64,000 bases of DNA, taken from contig CAYQOX010000018.1 of assembly GCA_964419335.1 (NCBI GenBank), positions 15,333-79,332 of the forward strand, read 5' to 3'. Below are positions 16,895 through 25,248 of the stretch, piece after piece. Numbering within the stretch: the stretch's first letter is position 1; the number at the start of each line of letters is the position of its first letter. Made by a program: the position numbers and the translations under genes. The notes beneath the pieces were generated by a model. That model saw nothing but the letters and a program-made list of their open reading frames with translations, had not been told where the DNA came from and did not search any database. The stretch comes from CAYQOX01 sp964419335. Its GTDB lineage: Bacteria; Hinthialibacterota; Hinthialibacteria; Hinthialibacterales; Hinthialibacteraceae.

Positions 16895-18226
16895 ATGGAT
16901 TTTATTCCGCATACACCGGATGAGCGAAAAGAGATGTTGAAAACCATTGGGCTTACTGAAGAGGAAGAACTCTTTCGCAGCATCCCTCAAGAATTGACCC
17001 ATCCTAAAATTCCATTCCCTCGTCCTTTAACCGAGATGGAAATGACATCCGAGATGGAAGATTTAGCCCAGAAAAATGAAGGCGTAGGCATGTTTTCTTT
17101 TCTTGGCGGCGGAGCTTATGATCATTTTATTCCGCAAGCGGTACCTGCCTTATTGAGCCGTGGTGATTTTGTCACTGCTTATACCCCCTATCAGGCAGAA
17201 GCCAGTCAAGGGACGCTGCAATTTATTTATGAATTTCAAACGATTATGTGCCGCATGACAGGCATGGAGATTGCAAACGCGTCGATGTATGACGGGGCGA
17301 GTGCCTTGGCAGAAGCGGCGCTTATGGCATGCCGCGTTTCCCGCAAGGAAAAAATCGCCGTCTCGTCTACAGTAAACCCTCATTACCGGCGGGTGCTGAA
17401 AACCTACATGGATTCTGTGGAGATAGAACTTTTCGAAATCCCACAGGAAGAAGGGGTGCCTGAGGTCGATGTGATTAGCAAGCATATCGATCAATCGTAC
17501 GCCGCAGTCTTTGTGCAGAATCCCAACTACTTTGGAATTGTTGAGCCGATGGCGGAAATTAGCCAAGCGGTTAAAACCGCCGGGAGTCTGTTGGGTGTGG
17601 TGGTGTATCCCTTATCGCTTAGTGTGTTGAAAGCGCCGGCAACTTATGAGGCAGATATTGTACTCGGCGATCTGCAATCGCTGGGCATCCCACTGTCGTA
17701 CGGCGGGCCTTATGCCGGTTTTATCGCTTGTAAGAAAAAGTATGTACGGCAAATCCCGGGACGCCTGGTGGGACGCACCACAGATGAAGATGGGAAAACC
17801 GGGTATGTGCTGACCCTGCAGACCCGGGAGCAGCATATTCGCCGTGCCAAGGCGACTTCTAACATTTGTACCAACCAATCCCTCTGTGCGCTGGCTTCTA
17901 CGATTTACGTCTTTACCATGGGTGCAAAGGGTTTGCACCAAGCCGCGCAGCGTAGTGTAGCCAATGCGCATACTTTGCAAAAGAAATTATGTGAAGTAGA
18001 GGGCGTAAAGTTGCTGTATGATCAACCTTATTTTAATGAATTTTTGATCGAATTGCCTGTCCCCGTGGAAACATTTATTCAGAAAGCAAAAGAAAAGAAG
18101 ATCATTCCCGGGATTCCTGTATCCAAGGAAGTGACAGGGAGTAAGGAGGCTTTGCTCGTGTGTGCCACGGAGAAAAATACACACGAAGGCATGAGTCAAT
18201 ATGTTGACGTAGTGAAAAATATGTAA
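16895..18226 (+). CDS. gcvPA: glycine dehydrogenase (decarboxylating) subunit 1
   Basis: N-terminal half of the split P protein. Together with GcvPB it forms the PLP-dependent heterotetramer that decarboxylates glycine and loads the aminomethyl group on GcvH. 443 aa, starting MDFIPHTPDERKEML as is usual for the subunit, with FLGGGAYDHFIP near residue 70, TPYQAEASQGTLQ near 96 and YDGASALAEA near 130. The ATG follows a strong AAAAAGGAG site. The two-subunit form is found in Firmicutes, Thermotoga, Planctomycetes-like groups and archaea; Proteobacteria usually have a fused GcvP. Confidence 0.97.
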   Translation: MDFIPHTPDERKEMLKTIGLTEEEELFRSIPQELTHPKIPFPRPLTEMEMTSEMEDLAQKNEGVGMFSFLGGGAYDHFIPQAVPALLSRGDFVTAYTPYQAEASQGTLQFIYEFQTIMCRMTGMEIANASMYDGASALAEAALMACRVSRKEKIAVSSTVNPHYRRVLKTYMDSVEIELFEIPQEEGVPEVDVISKHIDQSYAAVFVQNPNYFGIVEPMAEISQAVKTAGSLLGVVVYPLSLSVLKAPATYEADIVLGDLQSLGIPLSYGGPYAGFIACKKKYVRQIPGRLVGRTTDEDGKTGYVLTLQTREQHIRRAKATSNICTNQSLCALASTIYVFTMGAKGLHQAAQRSVANAHTLQKKLCEVEGVKLLYDQPYFNEFLIELPVPVETFIQKAKEKKIIPGIPVSKEVTGSKEALLVCATEKNTHEGMSQYVDVVKNM

Positions 18227-18241
18227 AGAGAGGATTTTCTT

Positions 18242-19702
18242 ATGCCGTTGGATGCATACGAACCAACTTTATTTGAACGCGACCATGGTGGAGAGGGACG
18301 CGATGTTTTTCCAGAAAAAGGAGAGGAAGCCTCGTTGTCTACTTTTCTCCCTGAGGGTTGCTTATCCGATACACCGCTTGATTTACCCACGATTAGTGAA
18401 CCAGAGGTGATTCGTCACTTTACGAAACTGTCCCGCATGAATTTCAGCATTGACAGCGGGTTTTATCCTCTTGGTTCGTGTACCATGAAATACAACCCCA
18501 AAATTTGTGATGCCCTATCTTCACTTCCCGGCTTTGCTCAATTGCATCCCGAATGCGGGGCTGAGAATGCCCAAGGGACGCTGCATTTCATGCATCAGAT
18601 TTCACAAATGCTTGCTGATTTGGCGGGAATGAAGAAGGTGACGTTGAATCCCTGTGCCGGGGCGCACGGAGAATTGTGCGGCATCATGATGATCAAGGCG
18701 TATCACAAGGATCATGGCAATGACCGTTCTGTGGTGCTGGTTCCTGATTCTGCTCATGGAACCAACCCCGCTACTGCCGCCATGGTAGGTTATAAAACTG
18801 TTGACGTGGCTTCCAATAAGGAAGGGCGGGTTGATCTTGATGATCTTAAGAGCAAATTGAATGACGATGTTGCTGCTTTGATGCTTACCAATCCCAATAC
18901 TTTAGGCATCTTCGAAAAAGATATTCTTGAGATCGCGAAAAGGGTGCACGACGCCGGTGCCATGCTCTATTATGACGGAGCCAACTTGAATGCGATCGCC
19001 GGTATTGTTCGGCCGGGGGATATGGGCTTTGACGTTGTGCACATTAATTTGCATAAGACATTCTCTACCCCCCATGGGAGTGGTGGTCCAGGAAGCGGCC
19101 CGGTGGGGGTTGGAGAGAAACTGCTTCCCTATCTACCCACTCCGCTGCTGGAAGAAGAAAACGGGAAGTATGTATTGAATTATGACTCAGAGAAAAGTAT
19201 TGGCCAATTATCCACCTTTTTGGGGAATGTAGGGATCGTATTACGTGGCTACGTTTACATGCGCTTGCATGGACTTGAGGGACTTAAAAAGAACAGCGTT
19301 CATGCGGTACTCAATGCGCGTTATTTGCGCCAGAAATTGAATGAGTATGTACCCGCTTCAGTTATGGAAGACTGCATGCACGAGTTTGTGCTCACTATGC
19401 GTGATCATGATCGTTTCGGGGATCTCAATGCTATGGTTATGGCGAAAAACTTGATCGATCACGGGTATCATGCTCCGACCGTGTATTTCCCTCTGGTGGT
19501 TAAAGAGGCCATGATGATCGAGCCGACAGAGACGGAATCTAAGCAAACCTTGGATGCTTTTACGGAGACGGTAAAGAATATTCTGGAAGAATATAAAAAT
19601 AATCCGGAGAAGGTCTTACATGCTCCTCATACTTTACCGGTTAAGCGTTTAGATGAAGTGAAAGCAGCCCGTCAACCGGACTTGATCTATCATCCTGAAT
19701 GA
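18242..19702 (+). CDS. gcvPB: glycine dehydrogenase (decarboxylating) subunit 2
   Basis: C-terminal, PLP-carrying half of the P protein. The Schiff-base lysine is Lys272 in INLHKTFSTPHGSGGPG. FYPLGSCTMKYNPK near residue 77 and SAHGTNPATAAM near 175 are family signatures. The 486-aa length is normal. It starts 15 bp after gcvPA with an AGAGAGG site. The operon ends here: a classic terminator follows about 60 bp downstream. Confidence 0.97.
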   Translation: MPLDAYEPTLFERDHGGEGRDVFPEKGEEASLSTFLPEGCLSDTPLDLPTISEPEVIRHFTKLSRMNFSIDSGFYPLGSCTMKYNPKICDALSSLPGFAQLHPECGAENAQGTLHFMHQISQMLADLAGMKKVTLNPCAGAHGELCGIMMIKAYHKDHGNDRSVVLVPDSAHGTNPATAAMVGYKTVDVASNKEGRVDLDDLKSKLNDDVAALMLTNPNTLGIFEKDILEIAKRVHDAGAMLYYDGANLNAIAGIVRPGDMGFDVVHINLHKTFSTPHGSGGPGSGPVGVGEKLLPYLPTPLLEEENGKYVLNYDSEKSIGQLSTFLGNVGIVLRGYVYMRLHGLEGLKKNSVHAVLNARYLRQKLNEYVPASVMEDCMHEFVLTMRDHDRFGDLNAMVMAKNLIDHGYHAPTVYFPLVVKEAMMIEPTETESKQTLDAFTETVKNILEEYKNNPEKVLHAPHTLPVKRLDEVKAARQPDLIYHPE

Positions 19703-19760
19703 GGCTTGCTTTAGGAAGGGTAGCCGGTTTGGCCGATTGTTTGTATTTCCTGATATGCCA

Positions 19761-19791
19761 CCTCGCCCGCTAAAAAGCGGGCGAGGTTTTT
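19761..19791 (+). terminator. Rho-independent terminator of the gcv operon
   Basis: Perfect 11-bp GC-rich stem CCTCGCCCGCT (19761-19771) / AGCGGGCGAGG (19776-19786), a 4-base AAAA loop and then TTTTT. This is the clearest terminator in the window. Confidence 0.95.
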
Positions 19792-19888
19792 GCGAGAAGC
19801 CATGGTTTGGATTTGGCGGGATTCTGCGTGATGAGGTGCGGGACTTTTAGACGGAGCCCAGGTTCCAGAATGAGCGTTTTTTGCTCGC

Positions 19889-20359
19889 TTAATTTATTTT
19901 CAAACTGCGTGGCTGTTTACTGGTGAATTGGATGGGAATCTCACGAAAATGGGAGGCTTCCATCTTGGGTGTCTGAATCGTCAACACCCCATCTGTGTAA
20001 CCAGGCTTGACCGCTTCCACTTCAATTTGGATAGGCAGCCGTACTGTGCTTTCGAAGGTTCCATATTCCCGTTCCAGCAAATTTTTGCTCTTGACGCTCA
20101 ACGAATGCGGACTTTTCTTTTCACCACGGATGGTGAGATAGTCTAAACCCACTTCAACTTCCACACATTCAGGATTGATCCCCGGAATTTCAGCCTCAAT
20201 TAAAAAATGATGCGAACTTTCTGTAATATCCATCGGAGGACGCCAATGGGAGCGTGCGGTTTTTGGGATTGCGTCCTGTGAATGAGCGAAGGATTGGCAC
20301 ATCCATGAATAGGACGAATTCTCTTTGTTCACGGAATGATTGAATTTATAGAAAAACAT
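19889..20359 (-). CDS. hsp20: Hsp20 / alpha-crystallin small heat-shock protein
   Basis: ATP-independent holdase chaperone of 156 aa. The alpha-crystallin domain spans about residues 42-138: DITESSHHFLIEAEIPG at its start, V-E-V-x-x-D-Y-L-T-I-R-G-E-K in the middle and the signature GVLTIQTPK near the end. The N-terminus is a short variable region with Cys20 and several His. The ATG has an AAGGAG site. The AT-rich region behind it is shared with the divergent gpmA. I looked for a CIRCE-type repeat there and found none. Confidence 0.9.
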   Translation of the reverse strand: MFFYKFNHSVNKENSSYSWMCQSFAHSQDAIPKTARSHWRPPMDITESSHHFLIEAEIPGINPECVEVEVGLDYLTIRGEKKSPHSLSVKSKNLLEREYGTFESTVRLPIQIEVEAVKPGYTDGVLTIQTPKMEASHFREIPIQFTSKQPRSLKIN

Positions 20360-20925
20360 GATTCTCTCCTTACTAAGAAGAAACGTTTTTATCTAAAAGG
20401 TCTTAAGAGCAATTTATGTGCCATATATGTCTTTTTCTCTCATATTCGCTTCTTGAATAACGCTTTCTTTTAGAATATATCGTAATCCTTTTATTATTTG
20501 TTAATGAAAGATGTATATTTTTGTTTTTTGTCGAATAACGGATTCTATCTTTTATATTTTGTTATTATTGTTTCCTGATTTTATTAAGAAAATCTAAATA
20601 TATGAATGGTTGTTTTGACACGCGTTATGTAAAAATGACATACATTTCATCAATCTGATCCTTTGTTATAGAGAAAAGACTCGGTGCTTGTATTCTCAAA
20701 TTGAGAAATCGTCGAGAAACTTTTTTACACAACTTCCCGAATTTTGGAAACAAATGGTTAGAACCATACCATGAACTGTTCTATACATTTTGCATTCGTT
20801 CGATTGAATTCCTTTATTTGAGGAAAGAGTTTGAACGCTTGACGAAAGTAAGGGAGGCAGTAAAAATAACAGTAATAGCAAGAGTAAAGTCACTTTTGAA
20901 GTCTTACTACAAGCGGAGTGAAATT
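20360..20925. other. 566-bp AT-rich divergent region between hsp20 and gpmA
   Basis: Very AT-rich (notably 20440-20600) with long T and A runs, and presumably holding promoters for both genes. An open frame runs upstream from gpmA to 20701 but shows no conserved sequence and no ribosome site, so it is read as leader. No repeat, heat-shock operator or RNA gene is recognised. Confidence 0.5.
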
Positions 20926-21672
20926 ATGAAAAAATTGGTGCTGCTTCGCCACGGCGAAAGCGTATGGAACAAGGAAAACCTCTTTACTGGCTGGACGGAT
21001 GTGGATCTTTCAGAAAGGGGGATCGCAGAAGCAGAAGAAGCCGGCCGGCTGTTGCGTGAAGGCGGTTATGAATTTGATCTCGCTTTTACTTCTGTTTTGA
21101 AACGCGCCATTCGAACCTTGTGGATTACGCTTACTGAAATTGATCAAATGTGGATCGATGTGTATCGCAGCTGGCGCTTGAATGAACGGCATTACGGAGC
21201 CTTGCAAGGTTTGAATAAGGCCGAAACCGCCGAAAAATATGGTGAAGAGCAAGTTAAATTGTGGCGTCGGAGTTACGATGTTCCCCCCCCTGAATTGGAT
21301 GAAAGCGATGAACGCTATCCCGGCCATGATCGGCGCTATCGGCTTCTTACACCAGAGGAATTGCCTAAAACCGAAAGTTTGAAATTGACGATTGATCGTT
21401 TTCTTCCTTATTGGTTTGATGCCATCGTACCTCATATTAAAGAAGGCAAGCGTGTGATTATTGCAGCCCACGGAAATAGCTTGCGGGGTTTGGTTAAGCA
21501 TTTAGATAAGATGTCTGATGAGAAGATTGTTGGCTTGAATATCCCGACGGGGGTGCCTTTGGTGTACGAATTGGACGATGATCTTAGGCCGCTGAATTCA
21601 TACTACCTGGGAGATACAGAAGAATTAGAGAAGAAGATGCAAGCGGTTGCCAACCAAGCCAAAGCGAAATAA
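20926..21672 (+). CDS. gpmA: 2,3-bisphosphoglycerate-dependent phosphoglycerate mutase
   Basis: Interconverts 3- and 2-phosphoglycerate in glycolysis and gluconeogenesis. The ATG at 20926 is chosen because GGAG lies 9 bases upstream and it gives 248 aa, the family norm, with LVLLRHGESVWN right at the N-terminus. The phosphohistidine is His9. The second catalytic His lies near residue 182 in AAHGNSLRG. FTGWTDVDLSERG, LNERHYGALQG and RRSYDVPPP are all conserved. Complete and typical. Confidence 0.97.
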   Translation: MKKLVLLRHGESVWNKENLFTGWTDVDLSERGIAEAEEAGRLLREGGYEFDLAFTSVLKRAIRTLWITLTEIDQMWIDVYRSWRLNERHYGALQGLNKAETAEKYGEEQVKLWRRSYDVPPPELDESDERYPGHDRRYRLLTPEELPKTESLKLTIDRFLPYWFDAIVPHIKEGKRVIIAAHGNSLRGLVKHLDKMSDEKIVGLNIPTGVPLVYELDDDLRPLNSYYLGDTEELEKKMQAVANQAKAK

Positions 21673-21761
21673 GATGGGGACTTACTTGTCTTGCTCCTTG
21701 GTGCAATGTTGTCATCGTAATAAATGCGATTCGATTTTTCTGATGAACGAAATGGAATTCA

Positions 21762-23030
21762 ATGGTTATTGATCAACCGAAGATAAAGGTACCGAAAAGA
21801 GAGGTCGTCCGAGAAGTTCTCCCTAATGGGACGACCTTTCTTTATGCTCCCAATCCATATAATCAAATTGTGGCCGTGAATATAATGTCGCGGATTGGCT
21901 CACGTCATGAAGAGGCGGACAAAGCCGGGTCAGCCAATCTGACCATGCGGATGCTTTCGACCGGTACGACCAATTATTCGGAAGAGGAAATTGCGACGCG
22001 CCTGGAGCGCAACGGGGCCCGTTTTGATGCGGAAGCGAATAAAGATCATTGTTCAATCGAATTGCTAACCACAGAGGAATATTTATCGAACGATCTTGAA
22101 ACGGTATTGGATTTAATAGACCACCCTACTTTTGACGTGGATAAACTGTTTCGTGAACGAGAGATCGCGCGCATGAATATCTACGAGCAGGAGGACTCTC
22201 TTCTCAATTTCACTGTGCGCCGTTTTCGACAAGCCTATTATGGGGAACACCCCTATTCCTGGCCAAGTTTGGGCTTGTTAGATACTCTCGATTCTATTCA
22301 ACGGGATGATCTCATCGCCCTGGGGATGTCTATCCTCGAGCCGCGTAATTTGATTGTATCGGCTGTGGGCGGGTCGCCGGACAGTGGTGTCTTCGATAAA
22401 CTGAAAGAGTTCTTTGGACAGCGGGAAGAAAAAAGGGGCGCACCTTATCATGATCCCGTAGAAGCCAAACCCGCCTTTTCAGGGAATGTAGAAAAAATTG
22501 AAAATCGTGACTCCGAAGCCGAATATATCGTGATGGGCTATCCCGGTTGCGGTATTACCAAGTCTGAAGCGCTTCCCTTGTCACTGACCTCAGCGATGTT
22601 GGGTGGGTCAATGGATTCACGCCTGTTTCGTGAAGTGCGGGATAAGCGGGGCTTGTGTTATCAGATCGGTGCCAATTTCAGCCCCAACCATCAGCATACT
22701 CCACTCTTGGTCTACGTAGTTACTTCGCCGAGCAATCGGCATGAAGTGGTGGGTGCCATCGAGGAAGAAATCAACAAAGTTCAGTCGGAACCAATCAGTA
22801 AAGAGGAATTCGATCGGGTAAAAACATTTTTGACTGGGGTCTATATCATGTCCATGGAGAGTAATATGGGGCAGGCCTCACGTTTTGCGCATTACGAAGC
22901 CGCCGGTCTGGGGTGGGATTACGCCAATCGTTATCCCGAAGAGATTAAAAAGGTCGAAGCGAAACGGATTCAAGAGACCACCCAGCGTTTGTTTACTCAG
23001 CGATTGCTCACCATCACCGCTCCTGCGTGA
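21762..23030 (+). CDS. M16-family peptidase homologue lacking the zinc motif
   Basis: A 422-aa protein with the two-lobed insulinase/processing-peptidase fold. N-terminal lobe: LPNGTTFLYAPNP, then GSRHEEADKAG, STGT and the strand-rich ANKDHCSIELLTT. C-terminal lobe: MLGGSMDSRLFREVRDKRGLCYQIGA, the R/Y motif of M16. The catalytic His-x-x-Glu-His, expected near residues 57-62 between AGSA and STGT, reads NLTMR, so it cannot bind the catalytic zinc. It may be a non-catalytic partner like the alpha-subunit of processing peptidase, but no active M16 gene lies beside it. The start at 21762 has only a weak ribosome site (TGGA). No operon partner is evident. Confidence 0.85.
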   Translation: MVIDQPKIKVPKREVVREVLPNGTTFLYAPNPYNQIVAVNIMSRIGSRHEEADKAGSANLTMRMLSTGTTNYSEEEIATRLERNGARFDAEANKDHCSIELLTTEEYLSNDLETVLDLIDHPTFDVDKLFREREIARMNIYEQEDSLLNFTVRRFRQAYYGEHPYSWPSLGLLDTLDSIQRDDLIALGMSILEPRNLIVSAVGGSPDSGVFDKLKEFFGQREEKRGAPYHDPVEAKPAFSGNVEKIENRDSEAEYIVMGYPGCGITKSEALPLSLTSAMLGGSMDSRLFREVRDKRGLCYQIGANFSPNHQHTPLLVYVVTSPSNRHEVVGAIEEEINKVQSEPISKEEFDRVKTFLTGVYIMSMESNMGQASRFAHYEAAGLGWDYANRYPEEIKKVEAKRIQETTQRLFTQRLLTITAPA

Positions 23031-23161
23031 TTAACTTGATTCTTTACTCAATATCTCCTATTTGCCGCCGATAATTATCTTGTGTCATGTTATGGTCATC
23101 ATGTTGAGGGCGGTACCGAGGAGCTTTCCAGGCCAATGAATATTATGGTTTGGAGGCTTTG

Positions 23162-23593
23162 ATGCACGGAAACTGTATACTTTGCAATACGTTTGATAAA
23201 CTCAACCGGATCGGAATGTGTCCCACTTGCCATTCGGTAGATGAACAACTTCTCCAGCAGGCTCGCGAAATAGCAAAACATCAAGGACGGTTAAGCCTTT
23301 TTGAAATGGCGGATCGTTTGGGTATTAGCCCGATGCACATTTACATGTGGATACAGCAGGGGCGGATTCGTCCCTCGGTCTTTCGTTATACCTGCCCGAT
23401 TTGTGGACGCGAATTAACCCAGCGATTTTGTGATTGCATGAAAAAGACCTATGTCGAGAATGCGTGTGGGGGAGAAAAATATCCGGAAAAGTTTTATTCG
23501 GCGATTCGCATTCAACAATGCAAAGACCGGTATTGGGAACAGGATTCCAGGATTCGAAAGAAGCAACGGAAGGATATCTGGTTACACAAGTAA
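23162..23593 (+). CDS. YvyF-like zinc-ribbon protein with helix-turn-helix
   Basis: A 143-aa protein with two zinc-ribbon-like Cys pairs: CILCNTF...MCPTCHSV near the N-terminus and YTCPICGRELTQRFCDC near residue 85. Between them lies a helix-turn-helix segment (LFEMADRLGISPMHIYMWIQQGRI). The arrangement resembles the flagellar-operon protein TIGR03826/YvyF, a regulator beside flgM in Firmicutes. No flagellar gene is in this window, so a flagellar role is not supported. It could be a small DNA-binding regulator. The start at 23162 follows a GGAGG site. A terminator follows directly. Confidence 0.6.
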   Translation: MHGNCILCNTFDKLNRIGMCPTCHSVDEQLLQQAREIAKHQGRLSLFEMADRLGISPMHIYMWIQQGRIRPSVFRYTCPICGRELTQRFCDCMKKTYVENACGGEKYPEKFYSAIRIQQCKDRYWEQDSRIRKKQRKDIWLHK

Positions 23594-23620
23594 GAAGAGA
23601 GGATTCATAACAACGACTCG

Positions 23621-23649
23621 AAAAGCGGGCTTGTGGGTCCGCTTTTTTT
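23621..23649 (+). terminator. Rho-independent terminator after the YvyF-like gene
   Basis: AAAAGCGG (23621-23628) pairs with CCGCTTTT (23639-23646) around a 10-base loop, and the sequence continues as a T-run to 23649. It lies 28 bp after the stop. Confidence 0.75.
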
Positions 23650-23666
23650 GTTCTCGTTTTTCAGCG

Positions 23667-23672
23667 TATAAT
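23667..23672 (+). promoter_or_regulatory. possible -10 element of the membrane-protein gene
   Basis: A perfect TATAAT lies 28 bp before the ATG at 23700, just past the terminator T-run. The -35 region is T-rich and not convincing. Confidence 0.3.
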
Positions 23673-23699
23673 ATAGAGAAAAGCAAAGATGAAAACTCG

Positions 23700-25229
23700 A
23701 TGATGACTTCATTCCGGTTCTTCTTTTTTTCCGCGTTTGCACTCTACCTAATCCGTGATTGGTTGCCGCTAGTGTATACCTCCGCTGAGCCCGTTGCATT
23801 GACCATCTCTCTTTTACTCGAATTGATTCTTGTCGCTCTATGGCTCTATGCGTGGATCCAGCGGCAACCGAAAAAAGCCCGCGGTTGGATTTATTTAGGA
23901 TTCGTAATTTTTCTTTTTCGTTGTCTCTATCATCTTGCTCCTTCATTCCCCAATGCATGGGGATTGCGGATGGCGTGGATTCATCATCCACTTTATGGGA
24001 TTGTGTTTTATGGACTGGGTTTGGTGATGCTGCATCCCCAGGCGTATGATTTTATTAAAGGAAAAATGAGTCACCTTCAGGATCGAGTGCGTCTCTATTC
24101 GTCACTAGCCATGGTGTTTGGCTTGCTCTTCGCGGGTGTCTTGTTCTATGCCCTAAGTTCAGTGCATATCACCCGCGATGGGATGGACTGGATCGAACGC
24201 TCAACCAAACCGGTATGGCATTTATACATGCGTGAACCGCTGACGATAGGGTTTTATCGCCTAGCCTATTCCATCGCAGAACCGTTTTTTGAGGTTCGCA
24301 ATCCCATGACGCTGTCCTACCGGATCTTGCCCTGGTTTGCGATTTTTTCTGGAGTATGGGGATTGTACTGGCTATGCCGCTGGGTGGGAGAAAAATGGAA
24401 CAATGGGTGGGATCGGGTTTTGGTCATGGGGTTTATCGTATCCACGGGAGGGTGGATGGTATTGTATTTTGGGCATGTGGAAGTCTATCCCACCTTGTTG
24501 ATTGGCTGGCTGCCGCTGTTTTATTACTGTGAGCGTTATACGAGGGGCGAAGAAGGCATCATCACACCGACATTATGGTTTTGCTTCAGTTTTGTTTTAC
24601 ACTTATCCACGGGATGGTTGATGCCCGCAATGCTGCTCATCCCTTTTTCCGCCCAGCGAAAAAATCCTATACGTGAGATTGGGTGGTTCATTTCACTTTT
24701 TGCAATTTTTCAACTCCTCTTTTGGGGTGGCTTGTTGATTTTTTATTACAATATGGATTTATTCGGTATGATGTCCCGTTTGCATGAAACCTTTCATGTA
24801 GGACCCGACGGGGCTATGTTTGAGCAAAAGTCCGCTTGGTTGAATGGTGGACGTTTGCTGGAATTAGTTAATGAAGTGATCTATTTATCGATCCCTTGTG
24901 TGTGGCTGCTTCCTTTCCTTTTGGTCTCGATAATCTATACGAGAGACAAACGTCATTGGTTTTGGCTTACAATGCTTTTTGGGTATGGACTCTATTTCTT
25001 TTTATGGAATCCCGACCGGGGTTTCCCTGAGGATTGGGATTTATTTTCTCCCATCGCACCCATTGCGGTGTTCACATTGTTAAATGTATCTTATCCTCCC
25101 GAAAAAAAGCATGCCATTCTCTCTCAAGAATGGATCTATTGCACAGTTCTTGGAGCCCTGCCTTTTGCCATCGCCCAAATCTTGTTTCACCATTGGATTC
25201 CCTTTTCTCGTACGGGAGTGTTGGGATAG
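23700..25229 (+). CDS. polytopic membrane protein, GT-C-like
   Basis: A 509-aa protein with about 11-12 transmembrane helices. I start at the ATG at 23700, because the long upstream extension overlaps the preceding gene and a terminator. The motif GHVEVYP (about residue 260) and the late WNPDRGFPEDWDLF sequence recall large membrane glycosyltransferases of the GT-C type (PMT/ArnT-like). However, I see no clear N-terminal Asp-Glu catalytic loop, so a transferase role is only a guess. It ends 19 bp from the convergent ABC permease gene. No typed neighbour gives its substrate. Confidence 0.65.
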   Translation: MMTSFRFFFFSAFALYLIRDWLPLVYTSAEPVALTISLLLELILVALWLYAWIQRQPKKARGWIYLGFVIFLFRCLYHLAPSFPNAWGLRMAWIHHPLYGIVFYGLGLVMLHPQAYDFIKGKMSHLQDRVRLYSSLAMVFGLLFAGVLFYALSSVHITRDGMDWIERSTKPVWHLYMREPLTIGFYRLAYSIAEPFFEVRNPMTLSYRILPWFAIFSGVWGLYWLCRWVGEKWNNGWDRVLVMGFIVSTGGWMVLYFGHVEVYPTLLIGWLPLFYYCERYTRGEEGIITPTLWFCFSFVLHLSTGWLMPAMLLIPFSAQRKNPIREIGWFISLFAIFQLLFWGGLLIFYYNMDLFGMMSRLHETFHVGPDGAMFEQKSAWLNGGRLLELVNEVIYLSIPCVWLLPFLLVSIIYTRDKRHWFWLTMLFGYGLYFFLWNPDRGFPEDWDLFSPIAPIAVFTLLNVSYPPEKKHAILSQEWIYCTVLGALPFAIAQILFHHWIPFSRTGVLG

Positions 25230-25248
25230 AGGGTGAACTTGATTCGCT

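Noticed and set aside
20701..20925. 75-residue upstream extension of gpmA
   Set aside because: No conserved sequence; the ATG at 20926 has the ribosome site and exact family start.
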